Shown here: positions 51,472-58,563 of the stretch, piece by piece | Position numbering within the stretch: the first letter of the stretch is position 1 | Layout of the letters: each line of letters begins with the position of its first letter | Source: Paucibacter_B soli | GTDB taxonomy: Bacteria; Pseudomonadota; Gammaproteobacteria; Burkholderiales; Burkholderiaceae_C | Reading direction: 5' to 3' | NCBI RefSeq assembly: GCF_037482845.1 | Contig: NZ_JBBHJW010000001.1 | Coordinates: 310,001 to 374,000, forward strand | DNA: 64,000 nucleotides | Notes under the pieces: model-generated | Told to the model about the DNA's origin: nothing | Seen by the model: the letters and a program-made list of their open reading frames with translations, nothing else | Database searches by the model: none | Made by a program: the position numbers and the translations under genes

Positions 51472-52563
51472 ATGCTGGTATTTCGCCAACTCTTCGACCC
51501 GACGTCGTCCACCTACACCTATCTGCTGGGTGACTCGGCCTCCGGCGAGGCCCTCTTGATCGACCCGGTGTTCGAACATGAGCGCCGCGATCTGGCCCTG
51601 CTGCGCGAGCTGGGCCTGCGGCTGGTGGCCACGCTGGACACCCATGTGCATGCCGACCATGTCACCGGGGCCTGGCTGCTCAAGCGGCACTGCGGCAGCC
51701 AGATCATGCTCGCCGCCGCCGCCGGTGCCAGCGGCGCCGATCGCGCGCTGCAGCATGGCGACCGCATCGCCTTCGGCGCCCGCTACCTGGAGGTGCGCGC
51801 CACCCCGGGCCATACCAATGGCTGCCTCAGCTATGTGCTGGACGACCAGTCCATGGCCTTCACCGGCGACGCTCTGCTGATACGCGGCTGCGGCCGCACC
51901 GATTTCCAGCAGGGCAGCCCGAGCCGGCTCTACCACTCGGTGCGCGAGCAGCTCCTCAGCCTGCCCGCGGCCTGCCTGCTCTATCCCGGCCATGACTATC
52001 GCGGCCTCACCGTCACCAGCGTGGCCGAGGAGCGGCGCTACAACCCGCGCCTGGGCGGCGATGTCAACGAGGGCGACTTCAGCGGCTATATGAAGAACCT
52101 GGGCCTGCCCCATCCCAAGCTGATGGACATCGCCGTGCCCGCCAATCTGCGCTGCGGTGAACCGGCCGACCCGGCTGCCGGCGCCAGCGAGCCCGACTGG
52201 GCGCCGCTCACCTGCACCTTCAGCGGCATCTGGGAGATCCAGCCCAACGCCCTGTACGACTGCGTCGCTGGCGGCATGGGCAGCGGCGCGATCCAGATCG
52301 TCGATGTGCGCGAAGCCGCCGAGTTCAACGATGCGCTGGGCCATATCCGGGGCGCGCGCCTGCTGCCGCTGTCGCAGCTGGCGCAGCAGGCCAGCGAGCT
52401 GGCCGCCGACCGGCCCGTCGTCGCCGTCTGCCGCTCGGGCGCGCGCTCGGCCCAGGCCACGGTGCTGCTGCAAAAGCAGGGGTTCAAGCAGGTCGCCAAC
52501 CTGGCCGGCGGCATGCTGCGCTGGCGCGCCGAGGCGCTGCCCGTGGAGGGCGGGGCGAGTTAA
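51472..52563 (+). CDS. Persulfide dioxygenase-rhodanese fusion
   Basis: The 363-residue protein has an N-terminal metallo-beta-lactamase domain of the ETHE1/persulfide dioxygenase type, with iron ligands in THVHADH (His58, His60, Asp62) and TPGHTNG, then a C-terminal rhodanese domain (about 265-355) with active Cys in AVCRSGARSAQ. Such fusions oxidise glutathione persulfide to sulfite and can join it with sulfane sulfur to thiosulfate. AGGAGG precedes the start. It ends the sulfur cassette and is convergent with the ABC ATPase gene. Confidence 0.92.
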   Translation: MLVFRQLFDPTSSTYTYLLGDSASGEALLIDPVFEHERRDLALLRELGLRLVATLDTHVHADHVTGAWLLKRHCGSQIMLAAAAGASGADRALQHGDRIAFGARYLEVRATPGHTNGCLSYVLDDQSMAFTGDALLIRGCGRTDFQQGSPSRLYHSVREQLLSLPAACLLYPGHDYRGLTVTSVAEERRYNPRLGGDVNEGDFSGYMKNLGLPHPKLMDIAVPANLRCGEPADPAAGASEPDWAPLTCTFSGIWEIQPNALYDCVAGGMGSGAIQIVDVREAAEFNDALGHIRGARLLPLSQLAQQASELAADRPVVAVCRSGARSAQATVLLQKQGFKQVANLAGGMLRWRAEALPVEGGAS

Positions 52564-53174
52564 GCGCCCAAATCGATCTGCGCCGCCAAAGCGACGCCGG
52601 CCAGGCCCGCCGGCAGCGCATAGTCCGCCAGCACCCAGGCGCGCACGCCATCCACCGCCGCTTCGCTCAGGAGCTCGTTGAGCACCCGGATCGAGCGTCC
52701 GTCCAGCGCCGCATACGGTGTGTCCAGCAGGGTCAGCGCCGCGCCGCTGGCCGCCGCGGCCAACAGGTTCAGCTTGCGCCGGCTACCGGTGGACAGCATG
52801 TAGAGCGGCTTGTCCAGGTGCTCGGCGAGTTGCAAGGCCGCCACCAGGGCAGCCTCGGTGCCGGCCTGCCAGCTGGCGGCAAAGGCATCGCGCCGCGCTG
52901 CCAGCCAGGCGCGCGCAATCTCGGCGTCATGCCGTGGGTCGGTGATGTCGTCGTAAAAAGAGCCGCTCGCGCCACCCTGGCGCGCCAGCCGGCCGCTGGT
53001 GGGCGCCAGCTGGCCCGCCAGCAGGCGCAGCAGCGTGGTCTTGCCGCGCCCATCGCCGCCGCGCACCAGGCTCAGGCCGGGGCGCAGCGCGAAGCACAGA
53101 CCCTCCAGCAAGGGCCGGTCGCCGAGCATGAAGCCAAGGTTTTCGGCCTGGATGAGGGGGAGATCGGCGGGCAT
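52560..53174 (-). CDS. Short ABC ATPase with altered Walker B
   Basis: The 204-residue protein resembles single-domain ABC ATPases of the CcmA (heme-export) size class: Walker A GGDGRGKTTLL, signature YMLSTGSRRKLNLLAAA, and Walker B LTLLDTPYAALD. The catalytic Glu after the Walker B Asp is Thr, and the signature reads LSTGS instead of LSGGQ, so hydrolysis may be weak or the protein may act in a non-transport role. ATG 53174 gives the family start. No membrane partner is encoded nearby. Confidence 0.75.
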   Translation of the reverse strand: MPADLPLIQAENLGFMLGDRPLLEGLCFALRPGLSLVRGGDGRGKTTLLRLLAGQLAPTSGRLARQGGASGSFYDDITDPRHDAEIARAWLAARRDAFAASWQAGTEAALVAALQLAEHLDKPLYMLSTGSRRKLNLLAAAASGAALTLLDTPYAALDGRSIRVLNELLSEAAVDGVRAWVLADYALPAGLAGVALAAQIDLGA

Positions 53175-53310
53175 GGTGCGGGCTGGCGGGAGGCTGATGG
53201 ATCGGGGCTGCATTCTCGCCGGCCTGCATCTGGATACAAGCCGGCCGACCGGCGGGCACCGGTAGCGGCTAGGCTGCAGGCAGCTCATCCGATCAAGGCG
53301 AGACCAAGCC

Positions 53311-53823
53311 ATGCGCATCAACACCTATCTGGGCGAGCCGAGCTATGTCTGGCAGGAGGTCAAGATGGGCATGCTCAGCGCCGGCAGCAAACTCCACAGC
53401 GTGGATCCCGCCACCGGCCGCGCCGGCGTGCTGCAAACCCAGTTGGTGGGCAGCCCGCTGATGACCGCCATGGCGCCCGCGACGGCAGCGCCTGCCGCAG
53501 CTACGGTGGCAACGCCCGCCAAGCCAGCGGCGCAAGCGGTGGCGGCGCTGCAGCAGGCCACCACTGTTGCCGCCCTGCCCAGCAAGCAGTTGGCTGCGGC
53601 ACAGGCCATGCCGGCCGCGGCCATTGCTGCCAGCCAGTACGAGTACGAGGCCGAACGTGCCACCAAGGAAAGCGGCTGCCTGGGCCGCGACGGCCAGCGC
53701 CCGGAGGCCCGCCTGGCCTGGCGCGACGGCGCGGTGGAAGACTTCGGCGTGCAATGCGCCGCAGGCCAGCTGCGGGTACGCTGCGAGCTGGGCATGTGCC
53801 GCGCGCTTGACCAAGCTCAATAG
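53311..53823 (+). CDS. Uncharacterised Ala-rich protein
   Basis: The 170-residue protein has an N-terminal segment (MRINTYLGEPSYVWQEVKMG), a long Ala/Pro-rich low-complexity centre (about 50-105) and a C-terminal part with Cys in SGCLGRDGQRP, GVQCAAGQ, VRCELGMC. No export signal is visible. The high GC third positions support real coding. Function is unknown. Confidence 0.55.
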   Translation: MRINTYLGEPSYVWQEVKMGMLSAGSKLHSVDPATGRAGVLQTQLVGSPLMTAMAPATAAPAAATVATPAKPAAQAVAALQQATTVAALPSKQLAAAQAMPAAAIAASQYEYEAERATKESGCLGRDGQRPEARLAWRDGAVEDFGVQCAAGQLRVRCELGMCRALDQAQ

Positions 53824-53885
53824 CGTCAGGGTGGGTTTTCAGGGATTCTGGGTGCCGATGAATTAGACTCGGCAACCCAATTTAT

Positions 53886-53917
53886 GGAGCCGACCGGCTC
53901 CGGGGCACTCACGCCCC
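53886..53917. terminator. Two adjacent small hairpins
   Basis: GGAGCC/GGCTCC (4-nt loop) and GGGGC/GCCCC (6-nt loop) stand back to back, 62 nt after the previous stop and 24 nt before the next start. They may end the upstream message or shape the leader of the following gene. There is no T-run, so the terminator reading is weak. Confidence 0.3.
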
Positions 53918-53940
53918 TTCCTGATTGTTGAAGAAAGCCG

Positions 53941-55206
53941 ATGATGCAACGCCTGGACGATTTCCGCCTCAAGTTGGGCCGCCACGAACTGGTGCCCATC
54001 ATGATCGGCGGCATGGGGGTGGACATTTCCTCTGCCGATCTGGCACTGGAAGCCGCCCGCCTCGGTGGCGTGGGCCATATCTCCGACGCCATGGTGCCGA
54101 CGGTGACCGACCGGCGCTACCAGACCAAGTTCGTCAAGGCCAAGCAGGCCCTGTACAAGTACAACATGGACTCGGAGGACAAGTCTCCGGTCAAGTTCAG
54201 CCTGGAGCAGTTGGCCGAGGCCACCCGCCTGCATGTGGAGGGCACCATGGCCCGCAAGCAGGGCAAGGGCCTTATCTTCATCAACTGCATGGAAAAGCTG
54301 ACGATGAATGCGCCCAAGGAGACCCTGGCGGTGCGCATGAACGCCGCGCTGGACGCGGGCATCGACGGCATCACCCTGGCGGCCGGCCTGCACCTGGGCT
54401 CGTTTGCGCTCATCGAGCAGCACCCGCGCTTTCGCGAGGCCAAGCTGGGCATCATCGTTTCCTCGCTGCGCGCGCTGCAGCTGTTCCTGAAGAAGAACAG
54501 CCGCCTCAACCGCCTGCCCGACTATGTGGTGGTGGAAGGCCCGCTGGCCGGCGGCCACCTGGGCTTCGGCATGGACTGGGCCGAGTACGACCTGGCCACC
54601 ATCGTCAAGGAAATCGTCCAGTACCTGCGCGACGAGAAGCTCGAGATACCGGTGATCGCCGCCGGCGGCATCTTCACCGGCAGCGATGCGGTGCGCATGC
54701 TGCAGCTGGGCGCGTCCGCCGTGCAGGTGGCCACGCGCTTCACCGTCACCAAGGAATGCGGCCTGCCCGACGAGGTGAAGCAGGAGTACTTCAAGGCCGG
54801 CGAGGACGATATCGAGGTCAACCAGATCTCGCCCACCGGCTACCCGATGCGCATGATCAAGGCCAGCCCCGGCATCGGCGACGGCATCCGCCCGAACTGC
54901 GAGGCCTACGGCTATCTGCTCGACGCCAACGGCAAATGCGCCTACGTCACCTCCTACAACCGCGAGGTGGCCGCGCACCCGGGCGAGCGCCGCGTCCATG
55001 TGATGGACAAGACCTGCTTGTGCACCCATATGCGCAACTTCGAGATCTGGACCTGCGGCCAGACCGCCTGGCGCCTCAAGGACACCACCCACCGCCTGCC
55101 CGACGGCAGCTACCAGCTGCTCAGCGCCGAGCATGTGTTCCGCGACTACCAGTTCAGCGTGGACGACCAGGTGGCGCTGCCGGAGCCGACGCTGACGGCG
55201 GCGTGA
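53941..55206 (+). CDS. Nitronate monooxygenase-like FMN protein
   Basis: The 421-residue protein has the TIM-barrel pattern of the 2-nitropropane dioxygenase/nitronate monooxygenase family: MIGGMGVDISSADLALEAAR, GVGHISDAMVP, VVEGPLAGGHLGFG and IPVIAAGGIFTGSDAVRML for FMN phosphate. A Cys-rich C-terminal part (CAYVTSYN, MDKTCLCTHMRNFEIWTCGQ) is additional to simple members and may hold a cluster or disulfides. It could equally be a related enoyl reductase. The 235-bp stretch after it (55207-55441) shows no gene. Confidence 0.8.
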   Translation: MMQRLDDFRLKLGRHELVPIMIGGMGVDISSADLALEAARLGGVGHISDAMVPTVTDRRYQTKFVKAKQALYKYNMDSEDKSPVKFSLEQLAEATRLHVEGTMARKQGKGLIFINCMEKLTMNAPKETLAVRMNAALDAGIDGITLAAGLHLGSFALIEQHPRFREAKLGIIVSSLRALQLFLKKNSRLNRLPDYVVVEGPLAGGHLGFGMDWAEYDLATIVKEIVQYLRDEKLEIPVIAAGGIFTGSDAVRMLQLGASAVQVATRFTVTKECGLPDEVKQEYFKAGEDDIEVNQISPTGYPMRMIKASPGIGDGIRPNCEAYGYLLDANGKCAYVTSYNREVAAHPGERRVHVMDKTCLCTHMRNFEIWTCGQTAWRLKDTTHRLPDGSYQLLSAEHVFRDYQFSVDDQVALPEPTLTAA

Positions 55207-55441
55207 TTTGACCTTGCGCGCGGCGCTCGCCGCCGATCAACTGCGGCCGTAACTGACTGAGCAGCGTCGTTCGAATCGACTCGCTGAACTTTCAGAAGTT
55301 TTTCAGACCTCTTTCAAGACAGCCTGGCGCCCCGCGGCGACCATAGCGCTGCCTTGCCATGCGCACCCCTTGGGTGCGAAGGCGGCAAGCTTGCGTGCGG
55401 ATTCATCCGCGCGACTGCGGGTCTGGAACAGGGGCGTTGGC

Positions 55442-56233
55442 ATGTCACATCGAAGCTGCGAGATCGCAAACCGGGCGCCCAGGGCATATAGGGAGGGCGT
55501 TCGCGTGGTTTGCGGGCGTACCGGCGGGCGCGCTGTGTTCGCTTGCCTGTTGTCGATCTGGGCCGCGCTGATGGCGGTTTCGCCTGCCTACAGCGGCGCG
55601 CTTGTTTTTCATGATCGCCCCTCGTTCATGCTGGCGCTGGCTGGTCAATCCCTCGCCACCGACGATTTCGAAGGCTACGCCGCAGGCAACATCGCTGCGG
55701 GCACCCGCCGGGGCGACTTTGTCTACGAATTCGATGCCAACTCCGTACAAGCTGCGGTTGCGAGCGACGGCACCGGCGGCCAGGCCTTGGGAGGAGCCCC
55801 CGAGGATGTCTTCGTCGGCGGCGACTCGGTCAGGCTGTGGTTCCAGCCGCCGCTGGCTGCTGCTCGATTGAGGGCCTTTGGGGCCGAATTCATCTACGCG
55901 CCATCGTTCGCTCCCATCGACGCGCTGAGCTACGGCATCTTGCTGGAGGACGGGCCGCATGCCGGGCTGGTGGCAGGCAACGAGGCGGGGTTGGACCCGG
56001 GCGGTGGTTCGTTTTTCCTAGGACTGATCGAAGACGCTGGTTCCAGCTTTTCCTCGCTCAGTCTGTTCTCCGTCCAGACGGACCCGCAAATCCTGCTACC
56101 CGCCTACCAAGTGGACAGCCTTGTCTACGCCTCTATACCAGAACCGGCCAGCCTGGCAACGGTGTTGTTGACCCTGCTGTGCGCGTGGCTGTGCCGAACG
56201 TGTCGGCGCAACCGGCATAACGCCGCGAGTTGA
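55442..56233 (+). CDS. PEP-CTERM sorted exported protein
   Basis: From ATG 55442 (AGGGG at 7 nt) the protein has 263 residues: an N-terminal export signal (VFACLLSIWAALMAVSPAYS), a beta-rich domain, and a C-terminal PEP-CTERM tail (SIPEPASL, then a hydrophobic helix and RTCRRNRHN). Exosortase recognises this tail and links or releases the protein at the cell surface, usually with exopolysaccharide. No exosortase gene is in the window. GC is lower than in neighbours. Confidence 0.85.
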   Translation: MSHRSCEIANRAPRAYREGVRVVCGRTGGRAVFACLLSIWAALMAVSPAYSGALVFHDRPSFMLALAGQSLATDDFEGYAAGNIAAGTRRGDFVYEFDANSVQAAVASDGTGGQALGGAPEDVFVGGDSVRLWFQPPLAAARLRAFGAEFIYAPSFAPIDALSYGILLEDGPHAGLVAGNEAGLDPGGGSFFLGLIEDAGSSFSSLSLFSVQTDPQILLPAYQVDSLVYASIPEPASLATVLLTLLCAWLCRTCRRNRHNAAS

Positions 56234-56288
56234 TATGCGCTAGCTCCAGGCCGCACGCCAACCCAGTTTCAACCCCAGGAGTCAAGCC

Positions 56289-56861
56289 ATGGATCGCTTC
56301 TTCCAATCGTTTGGGCAGGCATCGCTTGCGTTGGCCGTCAGCGCCACCCCGCTCGCCCTCGCCTTGCTGCCACACGTCGCGTGGGCATTGGGTTCGACGC
56401 CGGTGCGCGACGTGGATCAGGCGGCCAACCGCCCCTTTGCCAAGACCCTGTGTGTGACGAATTCGTTCGACCCGCTGTGCGCGTCGGAGCTGCCCGCAAA
56501 GGCGGGCGCATTCGTCGTCCCTGCTCAGACCGCCGGCGGCGAGGTCGTCAAACGCCTGGTGATCGAATACGTGTCAGGTGGCTGCGCCGGCACTGGCCGT
56601 GCCACGTTTGTGCAGATCCGAGCTCTGCCGGCAGCGGCATTGAGCAATCCGAATACCGGCGACAACTTCGTGACGGCAGACTTTCCGATGTCGGTGGCGC
56701 AGTTTGCCGGCGGCGTCAACGTCAACTCCGCCCAGGCCTTCGCCCAAGTTGCACGCCTTTACTTTGACCCGGGCAGCACCGTGACCATGAGCTTCGACAT
56801 GGCCGCCGCTGGCCTGCAGCTGTGTCACGCCCACCTGAGCGGCTACTTCGTCGTTCAATAG
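56289..56861 (+). CDS. Secreted protein of unknown function
   Basis: The 190-residue protein follows AGGAG and has a signal peptide (SLALAVSATPLALALLPHVAWA). The mature part includes Cys residues in KTLCVTNSFDPLCAS and GGCAGTG that could pair, and a beta-rich C-terminal half ending LCHAHLSGYFVV. I do not recognise the family. It stands 55 nt after the PEP-CTERM gene and may be co-expressed. Confidence 0.65.
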   Translation: MDRFFQSFGQASLALAVSATPLALALLPHVAWALGSTPVRDVDQAANRPFAKTLCVTNSFDPLCASELPAKAGAFVVPAQTAGGEVVKRLVIEYVSGGCAGTGRATFVQIRALPAAALSNPNTGDNFVTADFPMSVAQFAGGVNVNSAQAFAQVARLYFDPGSTVTMSFDMAAAGLQLCHAHLSGYFVVQ

Positions 56862-56878
56862 GCTAACGTGGGGTGAGC

Positions 56879-57946
56879 CTAGTCGCTGAGGTCCTGTAGG
56901 CAGCGCCTGAGCGCTTCGGCCGGATAAGGGCTGAGGCGACTCTGCCCGTAGAGGGCGCCGTAAAAGGCGTTCATCTCCAGCGCCGTCGCGGCATGCCGCT
57001 GCAGCAGGGCCGCGGCGACGGGTGGCATGTCTGCCGGCAGCACGCCCTCTGCACAGCGGCCCAGCAGCTGCGCACGCTGTTGCACCGATTGGGGCGAGGC
57101 CAGCAGCCTGATCAGCGCATTCACCAGCTGCGTGGCGACATAGGCGCGGTCGTGCTGCCGGTGTCGCTGCAGGAAGGCACGCTCGGCGGCTGACAGCTCG
57201 AACTGCTGCGAGCTGGCCAGACCCAAATCGGCCAGATAGAGCTGCCGCCCGTCGGTCAAGATGTTGCGGAAATGCGCGTCGAAATGCAGCATCTCGTGCT
57301 CACCCATGCAGCGCACCGCCGCCAGCAGCTCGCCCTCCACCATCGCGCAGGCATCATCAAGCCGGCCCGCGGCCGCTTGCTGCGGCAGCCACTCGGCCAG
57401 GGTCTGTGGCACATATTCCAGGAACAGCACCAGGCTCGCGCGCGCCGTGGCCAGGGCCTGCAGGCGGGCACGCAGGGCCGCGTCACCATGCCAGTAGGCC
57501 ACGGCAGATTCAATCTCATCAGCCTGCGCCCGCGCCGCGTCGCGCATGGGCAGCACGCGCCAGTGGTGCAGCAATGCAAAGCTGGCACAGCGCCCGCCGC
57601 GCACCCAGGCGCTCGCCTGCTCGTTCGCCGCCAACTCGCGCCAGGCGCCAAAGCCCGGCGAGCCCACACCGTAATGCAGATGCGGCGGCAGCTCAAAGAG
57701 ATTGCTCGTGGCGCGGAAGTGGCTCGGCACCGTTTCCAGCTCGGACAGTGGCACCAGCTTGGCAAACACCGGGTAGCCATCGATCACAAGGAGTCGGCCG
57801 CTGCCGCCAATGCCATCGCCCAGCGGCTTCGACTGCCGCAATTGCTGCAGCAACTGCGCGTCGCCGAGGCGCGCCAAGGCTGCGTCGATCCGCTCGCTAT
57901 TCCTGATTCGACTCTGAAGCATCATGGTGCGTGAAGTTGCGGCCAT
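56879..57946 (-). CDS. Protein-kinase-fold (phosphotransferase-like) protein
   Basis: The product of about 355 residues has a kinase-like catalytic loop MLHFDAHFRNILTDG followed by LYLADLGLASS, matching the HxDxxxxN and DxG motifs of aminoglycoside-phosphotransferase/choline-kinase-type proteins. An N-terminal Gly-loop candidate is GDGIGGSG, and FAKLVPL may hold the ATP Lys. Small molecule or protein substrate is unknown. The start (57946, 57925 or TTG 57973) is uncertain. Confidence 0.65.
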   Translation of the reverse strand: MAATSRTMMLQSRIRNSERIDAALARLGDAQLLQQLRQSKPLGDGIGGSGRLLVIDGYPVFAKLVPLSELETVPSHFRATSNLFELPPHLHYGVGSPGFGAWRELAANEQASAWVRGGRCASFALLHHWRVLPMRDAARAQADEIESAVAYWHGDAALRARLQALATARASLVLFLEYVPQTLAEWLPQQAAAGRLDDACAMVEGELLAAVRCMGEHEMLHFDAHFRNILTDGRQLYLADLGLASSQQFELSAAERAFLQRHRQHDRAYVATQLVNALIRLLASPQSVQQRAQLLGRCAEGVLPADMPPVAAALLQRHAATALEMNAFYGALYGQSRLSPYPAEALRRCLQDLSD

Positions 57947-57998
57947 GCACGCAAACTGCAAGCCCCGCTGCAAGGCAATGGACTAGGGCCGAGCTTGC

Positions 57999-58400
57999 TC
58001 AGCTGATGCGGAACAGGAACTCCTGCTTGAAAACATGATCGCCGGGGCATTCATAGCCCTGGCGCAGCGCGACCTCGATGCTGCCCATCAAACCCAGCAG
58101 GGCGGTCGCCTGGATCGCCCGGCTCGTCTTGATCTCGGTGTACTGGATGTCACGCACCTTGCCATCCTTCACCTCGGCGAGCAGGGTGAAGCGGGCATCA
58201 CCCACCCAGCGGATCACCGGCACTTCCGGATTGGCCATCTTGCTGCAGTAGCTGGCGGCCTTGCCGGGCTTGCCGGCCTCGCCGGCGGGCGCTGACGCCG
58301 CCGCGGGCGCCGCCTCCGGCAATTCGCCTTCAGCCTGGGCATGCGAGGCGACCATGCCGACCAACAGGGCGAACGCAAGTTTAAGAAAAGTGGGGCGCAT
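57999..58400 (-). CDS. Small secreted protein
   Basis: The 133-residue protein has a signal peptide (LKLAFALLVGMVASHAQA), an Ala/Pro/Glu linker, and a C-terminal domain (about 50-133) with single Cys in SYCSKM and YECPG and the run VRDIQYTEIKTSRAIQ, which resembles a small TonB-C-like alpha/beta domain. Function is unknown. It lies 52 nt upstream of the kinase-like gene on the same strand. Confidence 0.6.
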   Translation of the reverse strand: MRPTFLKLAFALLVGMVASHAQAEGELPEAAPAAASAPAGEAGKPGKAASYCSKMANPEVPVIRWVGDARFTLLAEVKDGKVRDIQYTEIKTSRAIQATALLGLMGSIEVALRQGYECPGDHVFKQEFLFRIS

Positions 58401-58563
58401 GGCGGCGGCAGTTGCTGTTAGGAATGTCGAGCGGGCGGATTCTGCCTGCCGTCGCCGCTGCGCGGCAGCACCCTGGAGGGGGATGGACACGCCGACAGTG
58501 GCGCTGACTTCCGATTGAGGCTGCGCCTCCGGCTAGCATGCCGCACCCGACCCCGGAGTGCCC

